Assembly (NCBI RefSeq): GCF_016899755.1
Contig: NZ_JACJJC010000013.1
Location: forward strand, 1-64,000
Reading direction: 5' to 3'
DNA length: 64,000 nt
Origin: Sutterella massiliensis
GTDB lineage: Bacteria; Pseudomonadota; Gammaproteobacteria; Burkholderiales; Burkholderiaceae_F
This document shows positions 42,114 to 50,233 of this stretch, in pieces (positions within the stretch are counted from its first letter, which is position 1; each line of letters opens with the position of its first letter). The notes beneath the pieces are model-generated. The model was not told the DNA's origin, did not search any database, and saw only the letters and a list, made by a program, of their open reading frames with translations. The translations under genes were made by a program, and so were the position numbers.

Positions 42114-43397
42114 ATGACTCCTCTACGCTGCGCTTCTTCATTTGACAGTCCGTCCGCCGTGCTCAAGCGCTGGGCGCTCGTTGGGCTCTCGGCGCTTGTT
42201 GTGGGCGGGACGCTCTTTCTCATTGATTACGGTGCATTCGGCCGATACGACTATGTGGCCGATGCTGCGCCGGTCGATCCGGTGGTGCGGGCGCGCAGCC
42301 TGCTGGATGAGGGGAAGCTTCTTGAAGCGCAGGAATGGATTGAGCTCTATTTGTCGCTGCCGGGCGAAAGCGCCAAGCTTTGGTCAGGCGAAAAGGATGC
42401 CAGCGAGAGAGCGTCGGCAGAGAAGGCGGCGCTTCGTACAATGCTCGCCGACGTTAAGGAAAAGCGTGAATCGATCGCTTATCAGGCCGACGAAATCGCC
42501 AAAGGCTTTTTCTTCGGCGAAAGCGCCGAACCCTACGGTCAGGGTGCGGAGGTGGTTTCAAACTTCTTCGTCGTAGGGGACATTCGAGATCTGGCTACGT
42601 CAGGCATCAAGTGGCTTGAGGGCGAGGACGTCGACTATTTCGTCACAGTGTTGTCGGCTGCGGGGATTGCGCTTACCATCGCTTCCTTCGGGCCGCAGGC
42701 GCCCGCTGCTGCGTCGGCCAAGACGGCATTTTCAGCGCTCAAAGTCGCAAAGCGAGCGGGCAAAGTGCCGCCCGCTCTCGAGCGCGAGGTGCTCGAACTT
42801 GCCGGTCGCGCTGCCAAAGGAGAAGCTAAGCTTGCCGAAGTCGCCGCTCCTTTAGCCGACTTGGCGTCGTTTGCCAAATCGCACGGAAGCGCGGCGGCCC
42901 TTGAAGCGGTCGGGCGCAGCGAGAAGCTGGCTGACCTCCCGCGTGTTGTCAAAGCAGCGGAAGGCTTCGGCGACGAGGCGGCCGCGGCGCTTCGCTTTGG
43001 CGGTCGAGACGTGGTTAAGGCAGTCGAAAAGCACGGTGCGACGGAAGTCAAAGCCGTCATGAAGTACGGCGAGGACGCGGTCGGGAAGCTTTCGCGAATG
43101 GAAAAAGGAACGGCGAAGACGCTTTTGCGCGATATGCGCCGCTACGCATTCCTTTCGGGAAAGGCTGTCGTTCGCGCTACCCGAACGGTACTTGCAGCCG
43201 TTGGGTTATTCGGTTCGGTTCTTGGGGCGCTCCTCTCTGCCGCCGTGCTTCTTAAAGGGGTGCTCGCCGGCGTTTTGCGTTTTTTGTTGTGGCTTTCCCA
43301 AAAAAGCGCTCTGAGAAGACGTATGACGGCGAGCCGCGCCGGGAGTGCGGTCGACGAGGTCCGGGACAGAGACGGCCGTGTGGAACCGAAGTTCTGA
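42114..43397 (+). CDS. membrane protein of unknown function
   Basis: I do not recognise this 427-residue protein. It has a short cytoplasmic tail, a membrane span at about 17-39 (RWALVGLSALVVGGTLFLID) and a helical, charged stretch to about 170. A second hydrophobic segment lies at about 180-198 (VTVLSAAGIALTIASF). A long Ala/Lys/Glu-rich helical region follows, with repeated phrases such as VVKAAEGFGDEAAAAL and VVKAVEKHGATEVKAVMKYG. A C-terminal hydrophobic hairpin covers about 361-397 before a charged tail. The GDEA/HGATEV repeats look like a structural helical array. No catalytic motif is visible. There is no strong Shine-Dalgarno before ATG 42114; a GTG 48 bases later is an alternative. 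The IS630 copy sits about 65 bp downstream. Confidence 0.7.
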   Translation: MTPLRCASSFDSPSAVLKRWALVGLSALVVGGTLFLIDYGAFGRYDYVADAAPVDPVVRARSLLDEGKLLEAQEWIELYLSLPGESAKLWSGEKDASERASAEKAALRTMLADVKEKRESIAYQADEIAKGFFFGESAEPYGQGAEVVSNFFVVGDIRDLATSGIKWLEGEDVDYFVTVLSAAGIALTIASFGPQAPAAASAKTAFSALKVAKRAGKVPPALEREVLELAGRAAKGEAKLAEVAAPLADLASFAKSHGSAAALEAVGRSEKLADLPRVVKAAEGFGDEAAAALRFGGRDVVKAVEKHGATEVKAVMKYGEDAVGKLSRMEKGTAKTLLRDMRRYAFLSGKAVVRATRTVLAAVGLFGSVLGALLSAAVLLKGVLAGVLRFLLWLSQKSALRRRMTASRAGSAVDEVRDRDGRVEPKF

Positions 43398-43461
43398 GTG
43401 GTGCAGCAAGAAGACAGCGTGCACTGTTTAAGCGAACCCCAAATTTTTGACTGCCGCTCTA

Positions 43462-43494
43462 GTACAACGTTCGTTAAATAACGCTATTAATAAG
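43462..43494. repeat. terminal inverted repeat of the IS630 element (transposase 3' side)
   Basis: It begins GTACAACGTTCGTTAAATAA and pairs with 44699-44731, with mismatches only at three central bases and one near the inner end. Confidence 0.85.
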
Positions 43495-44652
43495 CTCGTG
43501 GACCTCGTCCATTTTCCATTTCCATCGAAAAGGAACGGGGTCCTCGTTGCATTCTGCCACCCAGCGTTCGATATGACTCCGAAGTTCGTCCTTTGAGTTA
43601 ACTCTCAGCCCGCGAAGGCTCACTCGAGCCATCTTGCTGAAGAAGGCTTCAATCAAATTCAGCCAAGAGGCATGCTTGGGTGTAAACACGAACTGGAAGC
43701 GCCCTTTGCGGGTGTCGAGATACGCTCGCGTTTCGCGCGAGGTGTGGATGGTGTGATTGTCAAGAACCATGAAGATCACGCAATCTTCGGGGTAAGTCGC
43801 ATCGATCAACTTCAAAAAGTCGATGAAATCCGCACTCTTGTGTCGCTCGCGAATCAGGCTGTGCACTTTGCCGGTGATCAAATCTATGCCGGCAAGAAGC
43901 GACAAGGTTCCGTGCCGTTTGTACTCGTAGTCGCGACGAGTAAATCCGTTGTCGGCGCTCGGCCGCCTGTCCGGGTGAACGTTGCCAATCGCCTGAATCC
44001 CGGGCTTCTCGTCATACGAAACGAATACCGCCCCATTCGGTTGCGACGAACTGCTCAAGGTGTCCCTGAAGACGAGTTCCATTTCGACGCGCTTGTATAA
44101 GAGCAGAACTTCATGACACTTGGCAGAAAAGTCCGGATCCTTCTTCTCAAGGTAATAGCGACTGCGGTGAGGCTTAATCTCATCGCTATCCAGGATCGAC
44201 CAAATAGTCGACTTGGATGCCTTCGCGAGCTCGCCGCCGAAAGGTTTTTCACTTGCGTGTTTTCGAACGTATTCGGCAAGCGTATCCATAGACCAAAGCG
44301 CCTGAGTCGGGGCGTCAGGCAGGTCTTTGGGCGGCGTACACGCCAGTTCCTTAACCCAAGTCCGCGCTTCGACGCCGATAACCGTCGGCCGGCCGCTGCG
44401 CTTCAAGTCGTCGAGCGCCATCATCGGGCCGATCTGCAGAGCTTTGCGAAGCATGCGGGCCACCGCACTGACGGATAGACCGACAGAGGCGGCGATCTCT
44501 CGCTGTGGCTGTCCTTCGGCGGCAGCAAGGAAAACTTTGGCTCGCTGCACTCGGCGAAGTTCCTCGCTTCGGGAGCCGGCTATTTGCTTCAGGGTTGTGA
44601 TTTGCTCGGGAGTGAGTTCGAGTCGATTGCTAACAGGGCGACCGCGCGGCAT
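43474..44652 (-). CDS. IS630-family transposase
   Basis: The protein (392 residues from the start chosen here) has an N-terminal HTH region (QREIAASVGLSVSAVARML) and a DDE_3 catalytic domain. The three acidic residues lie in FVSYDEKPGIQA, FMVLDNHTIHTS and ASWLNLIEAFFSKMAR. The frame is intact. I chose the ATG of MPRGRPVSNRLELTPEQ because family members begin near this motif. In-frame ATGs at 44697 and 44685 would add up to 15 residues and cannot be excluded. The product would excise and integrate the element at TA sites. Confidence 0.9.
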   Translation of the reverse strand: MPRGRPVSNRLELTPEQITTLKQIAGSRSEELRRVQRAKVFLAAAEGQPQREIAASVGLSVSAVARMLRKALQIGPMMALDDLKRSGRPTVIGVEARTWVKELACTPPKDLPDAPTQALWSMDTLAEYVRKHASEKPFGGELAKASKSTIWSILDSDEIKPHRSRYYLEKKDPDFSAKCHEVLLLYKRVEMELVFRDTLSSSSQPNGAVFVSYDEKPGIQAIGNVHPDRRPSADNGFTRRDYEYKRHGTLSLLAGIDLITGKVHSLIRERHKSADFIDFLKLIDATYPEDCVIFMVLDNHTIHTSRETRAYLDTRKGRFQFVFTPKHASWLNLIEAFFSKMARVSLRGLRVNSKDELRSHIERWVAECNEDPVPFRWKWKMDEVHELINSVI

Positions 44653-44698
44653 AGGAGGGTATCCGTTATGGGAAAGTCCCTCCATTGTACCGCACATC

Positions 44699-44731
44699 TC
44701 TTTTAATAGCGTTATTTTGTGAACGTTGTAC
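44699..44731. repeat. terminal inverted repeat of the IS630 element (transposase 5' side)
   Basis: Read leftward from 44731 it begins GTACAACGTTCACAAAATAA, matching the other end. Confidence 0.85.
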
Positions 44732-44771
44732 TAGTTCGACAGTAGGAGGAGTGTTATCAAAACCGAAAAAC

Positions 44772-44792
44772 AACGAAAAAGCGTTTTTCGTT
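44772..44792 (-). terminator. AT-rich terminator-like hairpin after the PD-(D/E)XK-like gene
   Basis: The perfect stem AACGAAAAA/TTTTTCGTT has a three-base loop. Read leftward it is followed by GTTTTTCGGTTTTG. The weak stem makes it a probable rather than certain terminator. Confidence 0.55.
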
Positions 44793-44855
44793 TACGAAAT
44801 GGACTTGGCCGCAGATTGTTTGGGCGAGTTTGCAAAACGCTGCACAGCGGCCTGA

Positions 44856-46253
44856 TTAGCGCAGGAGCTTCTTGTGCGCAGTCTCGCCGAAGTCATTCAT
44901 GGCGGAACGCGGCTTCGGGAAGCGCTTCGATATCCCGACCGTCATGAGACCGGCATAGTCAAGCGCGGAAATGCCGGGGCGGTCGAGCCCGTCCATGGAG
45001 TTGGCGAGAAAGAGAAGGGCGCTGTCGACGTTCTCGCGCAAGAGTTTCAAGACGGCTTCGCCCGGCCGCAGGAAAAAGACGGCGTTATGCGTACGAAGCA
45101 CGGGTGCAACGGGGCGCCCCGACTCGGCCGAAAGCACAAGTGCGTTGACTATCGTCTGCAGCAAATCTTTTTCGCGCATTGTTTCCGCCCAGCGGATCGG
45201 ATCTTCTGGACGGCCGCCCTTCGATTTGTATTCAAGGGCAATGAGGCCGGTCGTGAGTTCGATTACGGCATCGGGCTGCGCTCGAAGGGGCCCGGCGCGA
45301 AAGGTTTCGCGGTCGGATTCGCGGAAAAGAATTCGCCCCATGTCGGCGGGCAGAAACGGTACGAGCCGAATGGGATCGTCCTCAATGCGGGCGACAAGTT
45401 CCGGGTCGAAAAAGACCGCTTCGATCCCCATGCCGCAGAGTTCGGCGTGTGCGGTCGTGAGGCCCGGGCGACGCTCGAAGGGAAGCGTCAGCAAAACGAC
45501 CGCGTTCGCGAGCGGCGAAACGGGCGGAGGCGGCGCTGCATGTTCGCGAATCGGCACGGCTTTGCCGCTCGACTCGTAGGTAAAGACGGGCGCGGTCGGC
45601 ATCGCGGGCGCAGCAGGCTGAACGCTCTGCATCGCCTGTGCGGCGTGTTCGTTCACGGTGTGGGAGGCGGCGGAAACGGCAGCCGCGGCCGCAACGGCTG
45701 CAAGCGTCGGTTCATCGCGCACGGGGACCGGCGCAGTGGACTGCAGATGCTGAGCGGGCTCTCCGAACGAAGGCTCCTTCTGCTCGATTGCCTGCGGTTC
45801 GGCGAGCCCCGGCTCGCGGCGCTTGGGCGCAACGAAGTCGTCGGCTTCGTCGCGAAGGCGCGCGAGGCCGATCGGCGCCTTCGAGCGCGATTTGGGAGGC
45901 GGCACGAAAGAGGCGAGCGGATCGTTCGAGACGGGGGCGTCGTCGGATTCGATGGCGCTCGGTAACTCTCGCTCGGGCGTTGCGTCGGCGTAGGCGGGCT
46001 TCGCCGCTTCGAGCGAAGAGTTCGCCTGTGCGGATGAGCCGGGCGCTCCGGGCGCCGCGGCCGCTGCAGACGCAGAGAGGCTGCTCTGTACGGCCTGAAC
46101 GTTGAGCGTCGCCGCAGCGCGCTTTCTGCGCACGAGCGCGGCGACCGCAAAGAAGATCGCCGTGATGACGAGCGTGAGCGCGATGAAGGCGAAGACGACG
46201 AGGATGATGAGCCCCTGCGGGGTCGACGCCGCGTTGAGAATGGCTTCCTTCAT
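44856..46253 (-). CDS. membrane-anchored protein with PD-(D/E)XK nuclease-like C-terminal domain
   Basis: The 465-residue product has an N-terminal membrane span at about 14-41 (LIILVVFAFIALTLVITAIF), then a basic RRKR stop-transfer. A 200-residue low-complexity Ala/Pro/Glu linker follows, and a folded domain covers about 245-465. That domain contains QPDAVIELTTGLIALEYKSK, matching the PD-(D/E)XK nuclease pattern with Asp328 and Glu341-Tyr-Lys343. A helix bearing Gln366 (KDLLQTIVNALVLSA) follows, reminiscent of the Q motif of RecB/Cas4-type nucleases. No Cys cluster is present. The topology would place the domain in the cytoplasm next to the inner membrane. Nuclease activity is inferred only from this motif. 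It is 12 bp downstream of the SAM methyltransferase gene, probably in one operon with maf. Confidence 0.7.
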   Translation of the reverse strand: MKEAILNAASTPQGLIILVVFAFIALTLVITAIFFAVAALVRRKRAAATLNVQAVQSSLSASAAAAAPGAPGSSAQANSSLEAAKPAYADATPERELPSAIESDDAPVSNDPLASFVPPPKSRSKAPIGLARLRDEADDFVAPKRREPGLAEPQAIEQKEPSFGEPAQHLQSTAPVPVRDEPTLAAVAAAAAVSAASHTVNEHAAQAMQSVQPAAPAMPTAPVFTYESSGKAVPIREHAAPPPPVSPLANAVVLLTLPFERRPGLTTAHAELCGMGIEAVFFDPELVARIEDDPIRLVPFLPADMGRILFRESDRETFRAGPLRAQPDAVIELTTGLIALEYKSKGGRPEDPIRWAETMREKDLLQTIVNALVLSAESGRPVAPVLRTHNAVFFLRPGEAVLKLLRENVDSALLFLANSMDGLDRPGISALDYAGLMTVGISKRFPKPRSAMNDFGETAHKKLLR

Positions 46254-46265
46254 GGCGGCCTCACG

Positions 46266-47153
46266 CTAGTGTTCGCCCTTGCGGCGATCGGGTCGCTTGG
46301 CGCCCTTCGGCCGATTAGAGCTCCCGCGATGGGGCTTCGTTCCGTTCGGTCGGCTCGAAACGAATTTCTCGGCTTTCTCGGTTTTCTCGCCCTTGTGCTT
46401 GGCGTGTTCGGGCGCGTAGCGCGGCGCGCTCCCTCGGCCGGCTTCGGCCAAAACGGCAAAAACGGTCGGCAGTTTCGGCAGCGTTCTTGCTGCTTGATCG
46501 AGCTCCTTCCACTCGCGCACGTGAAGCGTTCGGATCGACTCGCCCGCACCCATGATGTCGGTCGCGACCGTCACGCGCGTTTCGGGCGCGAGCGTCTTGA
46601 CGAGCGAGGCGAGCATGTGCGTATTGCGGTAGGGTGTTTCGATAAAGAGCTGTGTTTCGCTTGCACGGCTCTGGCGTTCAAGATTCACGATTGCCGCGCG
46701 CCTTTCATCCTCGGCGATCGGGAGGTAACCGAGAAAGCGGAATCGCTGACCGTCCAGGCCAGATGCCATGAGCGCAAGCAGAATTGACGACGGACCGACG
46801 AGCGGGCGCACGCGGATGCCGAGCGCATGCGCGCGGGCGACAATCTGCGCCCCCGGATCCGCAACGCCGGGGCAACCCGATTCGGAGAGGATCGCTGCGT
46901 CTTCGCCCGCAAGGACAGGCGCGAGCCAACCGTCGATCTTCCCGGGGTCGGGATCGTGTCCGATTTCTTCAATCACGAGTTCGCTCACGGGCTTCGGATG
47001 CCCCATGGCCTTGATGGCCGCGCGCGCCGTCTTGGCCGCTTCGACGAGAAAGCGGTCTATGCGGCGCATGGCGTCAAGCGTCCCGGCGGGAAGCGCGTCT
47101 GCGACTTTACCGTCGCTCACGAGGTTGGGAAGCAGGTAAATAGTGCCCGGCAT
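46266..47153 (-). CDS. SAM-dependent methyltransferase of the RsmI-like tetrapyrrole-methylase fold
   Basis: The 295-residue protein shows the TP-methylase fold: GTIYLLPNLVSDG at the start, AILSESGCPGVADPGAQIV and LVGPSSILLALMASGLDGQ. RsmI methylates the 2'-hydroxyl of C1402 in 16S rRNA, but the canonical RsmI start (ATPIGNL...AEDTR) is not present: the matching stretches are LPNLVSDG and VEAAKTAR. In Burkholderiales a separate group annotated only as SAM-dependent methyltransferase sits next to maf, and this gene fits that context. The last 60 residues are a Lys/Arg-rich tail likely to bind RNA. It is 51 bp from maf and 12 bp from the next gene. Confidence 0.82.
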   Translation of the reverse strand: MPGTIYLLPNLVSDGKVADALPAGTLDAMRRIDRFLVEAAKTARAAIKAMGHPKPVSELVIEEIGHDPDPGKIDGWLAPVLAGEDAAILSESGCPGVADPGAQIVARAHALGIRVRPLVGPSSILLALMASGLDGQRFRFLGYLPIAEDERRAAIVNLERQSRASETQLFIETPYRNTHMLASLVKTLAPETRVTVATDIMGAGESIRTLHVREWKELDQAARTLPKLPTVFAVLAEAGRGSAPRYAPEHAKHKGEKTEKAEKFVSSRPNGTKPHRGSSNRPKGAKRPDRRKGEH

Positions 47154-47204
47154 GAGTGGAACTCGAAAAAACGGAAAAGGGATCGTGCGGCGTGCCCGCT
47201 GAGA

Positions 47205-47804
47205 TCAGGCCGATTCGGCGAGCCCGGGGAGTACTTCAACGCCTGCGTTCGCAAGCAGCGTCGTAAGCTTCATGAGCGGGAGCCCGATGAGCGACGTCGG
47301 GTCGTCCGACTCCACGGAAGCCATGAGCGCGATGCCGAGCTTTTCGATCTTGGCGGCACCCGCACAGTCGAAGGGCTTTTCGCGGTCGACGTAGGCTTCG
47401 ATCGTTTCGCGCTTCAGGCTGCGCATGCGAATCGTTGTCGGCGACAGGAGCTTCTCAGCGCGTCCTTCGGCGTCGATCACGCAAAGCGCCGTGTAGAAAA
47501 CGACGACATTGCCCTGCATGGCCGTGAGCTGCTCGATCGCGCGTTCTCGAGTGTGGGGCTTGCCGAGCTTCGTGCCGTTCAAATCGGCTACCTGGTCGGA
47601 TCCGATCACGACGCTGCCCGGGTGCTTTTCCCAGATGGCGTGCGCCTTCATTTCCGAGAGGCGCAGCGCCGTGTCCTTGGGCGTTTCGCCGGGGCGCGAG
47701 GATTCGTCAATATCTGGGCTCTCGGCGTCGTATTCGAGGCCAAGGCGGTCGAGGAGCTCGCGGCGGTAGCGCGAGCTTGAGGCGAGGATGAGTTTCTTCT
47801 GCAT
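47205..47804 (-). CDS. Maf family nucleoside triphosphate pyrophosphatase (YceF-like)
   Basis: Maf/YceF proteins hydrolyse modified or non-canonical nucleoside triphosphates to monophosphates; YceF prefers 7-methyl-GTP. The 199-residue protein starts with the family motif LILASSSRYRRELLDRLGL and has VVIGSDQVADLNGTKLGKP, YVDREKPFDCAGAAKIE and DPTSLIGLPLMKL. It is divergently arranged with yceD, 182 bp away. It is the probable first gene of the leftward unit with the methyltransferase and the membrane-anchored PD-(D/E)XK-like protein. Confidence 0.92.
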   Translation of the reverse strand: MQKKLILASSSRYRRELLDRLGLEYDAESPDIDESSRPGETPKDTALRLSEMKAHAIWEKHPGSVVIGSDQVADLNGTKLGKPHTRERAIEQLTAMQGNVVVFYTALCVIDAEGRAEKLLSPTTIRMRSLKRETIEAYVDREKPFDCAGAAKIEKLGIALMASVESDDPTSLIGLPLMKLTTLLANAGVEVLPGLAESA

Positions 47805-47986
47805 AATTCATCCATTCTAGCGGGATGCGCCGAGCGCGTGATTTTGGTCGGACGACCGCCCGATGCGCGGCGCTCGCACAAGTGAGCGCACGCGTCTTTC
47901 GCGCTAAACTGCGCGCGCAGTTTGAATCTACGAGCGCGCGGCGCGATAGCGAACCGCAAGCTCAACAATCCATGGAGACTCTTTCG

Positions 47987-48499
47987 ATGGCGCTCATCAT
48001 CGATATCTTCGATCTCGCACTCAAGGAAAAATCCGTCGAAGGCGAAGTCCCCGTCGGCGACATGCCCGAATTGCGCGCTTTTCTCGCGACCGACGCCGGC
48101 AGCGTCAGGTACGCGATCGAGGGCCGCGGCGAGCGGCGCGGGCGTCCCGCAGCCATGCTTTCGATCTGGGGCGAAGTCGAAATGCCCTGCGCGCGCTGCA
48201 ATAAGCCCGTCGCGGTCGACATTGAATCCGAAGCCGTCTTCCTTTTCACGAAGACCGAGGCCGAAGCCAACGCCATGCCCGTGAGCGAAGACGAAGAGGA
48301 CGAAGACGTCGTTGTCGGTTCGCGCAAGTTCAACGTTGACGCCTGGGTGCAGGAAGAGGCGATTTTGTCGCTGCCCGCCATGACTGTTCACGAAGACGGC
48401 TGCGAAGAGGACATGTGGGAAGACGAAGAACCCGAAGCGGTCGAAGAAAAAAAGCCCAATCCCTTTGCAGCGTTGGCCGGCATGAAATTCCGTAAGTAA
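47987..48499 (+). CDS. yceD: DUF177/YceD family protein
   Basis: YceD proteins are small conserved bacterial proteins linked to 23S rRNA metabolism. The 170-residue product starts at ATG 47987, preceded at eight bases by GGAGA. ATG 47972 (five residues earlier) lacks such a site. The family core is WGEVEMPCARCNKPVAVDIE with a CxxC pair, followed by an acidic region and the usual C-terminal PNPFAALAGMKFRK. In most proteobacteria rpmF (L32), plsX and fabH follow yceD; here a terminator follows within 50 bp and rpmF is not present nearby. Confidence 0.9.
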   Translation: MALIIDIFDLALKEKSVEGEVPVGDMPELRAFLATDAGSVRYAIEGRGERRGRPAAMLSIWGEVEMPCARCNKPVAVDIESEAVFLFTKTEAEANAMPVSEDEEDEDVVVGSRKFNVDAWVQEEAILSLPAMTVHEDGCEEDMWEDEEPEAVEEKKPNPFAALAGMKFRK

Positions 48500-48546
48500 G
48501 CAGCCGCTCGGCTCCTTTGCTGGCGCGCTCCGACTCAATTCGAAGC

Positions 48547-48582
48547 AAAAGGACGACATCGAGCCGGATGCCGTCCTTTTCT
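48547..48582. terminator. bidirectional terminator between yceD and the porin gene
   Basis: The stem AAAAGGACG/CGTCCTTTT (48547-48555 and 48572-48580) provides a T tract in both directions, serving the two convergent genes. Confidence 0.85.
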
Positions 48583-48658
48583 TATGGAAGCTTCGGATTC
48601 GTCGGGTGCCTGAAGTCTGTCTCAACTTCTTCGGGGGACCTCGTTGAGCGGCGAACCG

Positions 48659-49864
48659 TCAGAACTTGGTGTGAATGCCAAAGCCCGCAAATACGCGCGT
48701 GGCTACGTTCTGCGTCGTTGCGGTGTTGTCAAAGAGCCCCGAGCCGTCGCCGTAGCTCGCAATGGCGTAGAGCTGCGTACGCTTGGAAAGCGGATAGCAG
48801 TAGCGCGTTGCGTAGACCAAGCGGGTGCCGTCGGTGTCGTATTCATCGGCAACGTCTTCGCCCTGCCATTCGGCATGCGCGACCTTGAAGGAGGCGTGAA
48901 TGGTGCCCGGTCCCAAGTGCGTAAAGCCGCCGATCGAGAAGGAATCGACGCGGAAGCCCTCATCGCTGCGTTGATTGAGGGTCTTGCCGTCGGCTCCCTT
49001 TTCGCTGCCGAAGAAGTCTGCTACCTGCAGAGAATTCGGGCCGCCGAAGACGCGCCGGCCGTTCTCAACGTGCTCGTAGGCAACGAGAACGCGGAAGTCG
49101 CCGAAATTTTTACCTGCACCGAGGAAGAAAATATGCGTGGGCTTGGCATCTTCACTTTGCGCTGCCGTCTTGCTGTTGGGCCAAGTCTGCATCTGCCAGA
49201 TCGCAGAAAGCGAAAAGTCCGCGTGCTTATAGCCCGCAGCGAGCGCATAGATGTGAGAGTCCTTCGAAAAGCTGCCCGATTCTGACGTGACGCCGTTCGA
49301 ATACATGCCAAGAAGCGTCAGGCCGCCGAGATCGCGGCTCTTGAAGACGATCGCGTTGTCGATGCAGGGCGAGTTGTCGAAGGCACCTAAAAGCGCAGCG
49401 TCTGCCGCATTCGATTGCATCGGATTCATGCCCATTGCCGCCCATTGCGCGTACGTGCCCGTTGAGCCCAAGAAGCCGCCCTGTCGGCCGAACGTGATTT
49501 CGCCGATTGACTTTGAGCCAATTGTGAGCGCCGATTCTCGGCTGAAGAAGTCGCTCGTGCTGTTGGCGTGGCCGTTGTTGATCTGGCCCGTGCCGTCGTC
49601 AAAGCCCGATTCAAGGACCACGCGCACGTACTTGTCTTCGTCGAGCTCTTCGACGACGCGGATGCCCCAGAGGGTTGAGACGTCGACGCCGCTATCCATC
49701 GTAAAGGTGGCGGGCGCACCCTTGCCGTCCTTGTAGATCAGACCATAATCCAACTGACCGTAGATCTGGACGTCTGACGCGACGGCACTCTGCGAAGCGA
49801 GGCCGCTCAAGGCGAGGAGGCCGGCCGCGAAGCCGAGGCCGAAGCGAGAGAGCTTGTGCTGCAT
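48659..49864 (-). CDS. outer membrane porin, Burkholderiales OmpC type
   Basis: The 401-residue precursor has a signal peptide ending QSAVA and starts its mature part SDVQIYGQLDYGLIY, the standard opening of trimeric general porins in this order. Typical stretches are WGIRVVEELDEDKYVRVVLE, SRESALTIGSKSIGEITFGR and the terminal strand FAGFGIHTKF, which ends in the phenylalanine recognised by BAM. The gene has a good Shine-Dalgarno (GGAAG) before ATG 49864 and is alone between long intergenic regions. It likely admits small hydrophilic nutrients. Confidence 0.93.
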   Translation of the reverse strand: MQHKLSRFGLGFAAGLLALSGLASQSAVASDVQIYGQLDYGLIYKDGKGAPATFTMDSGVDVSTLWGIRVVEELDEDKYVRVVLESGFDDGTGQINNGHANSTSDFFSRESALTIGSKSIGEITFGRQGGFLGSTGTYAQWAAMGMNPMQSNAADAALLGAFDNSPCIDNAIVFKSRDLGGLTLLGMYSNGVTSESGSFSKDSHIYALAAGYKHADFSLSAIWQMQTWPNSKTAAQSEDAKPTHIFFLGAGKNFGDFRVLVAYEHVENGRRVFGGPNSLQVADFFGSEKGADGKTLNQRSDEGFRVDSFSIGGFTHLGPGTIHASFKVAHAEWQGEDVADEYDTDGTRLVYATRYCYPLSKRTQLYAIASYGDGSGLFDNTATTQNVATRVFAGFGIHTKF

Positions 49865-50233
49865 GGTTTCTTCCTTTTTCGTTTGTATGCATGAGACATC
49901 TGCTGCGACGAAGAGAATCGGGAAAAGATCGGTTCGTGCAGCAAACGCTCTCAACTTTGAACGCTCCGGCCTCGGAAATAAAGTTTTCCGGTTTTCCGAT
50001 TGCCGAAAATGGTCTTTGCTTATGGCGGAAAACGACGAGTAACAGCTATAGATAGCGAATGCAAGTACACACTTTCTTATTTCTTTTCGGGATACTCCGA
50101 ATATGCGTGCGCAACGGTTTTCGAAAGACAAACGTCGGCGTTAGAGTGAAAACGGCGGGCGGTTTACACTTCATGCGTACGGCGTGCCGGTTGGTTTGCG
50201 GCGGCCGAGGCGAAACAGAAGAGCGGAACGAGG
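49865..50233. other. divergent intergenic region between porin and MFS transporter genes
   Basis: No gene is supported. It must hold promoters for both divergent genes. AT-richer patches lie at about 49975-50090, but no pair of promoter boxes was convincing. Confidence 0.4.

Larger units (their letters stand above)
43462..44731 (-). mobile_element. IS630-family insertion sequence, apparently intact
   Basis: The 1270-bp element is bounded by near-perfect inverted repeats that begin GTACAACGTTC and share AAATAACGCTATTAA. It is flanked on both sides by TA (43460-43461 and 44732-44733), the dinucleotide target duplication typical of IS630/Tc1. It encodes one full-length transposase with a complete DDE triad and lies between a rightward and a leftward gene without disrupting either. 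Confidence 0.9.
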
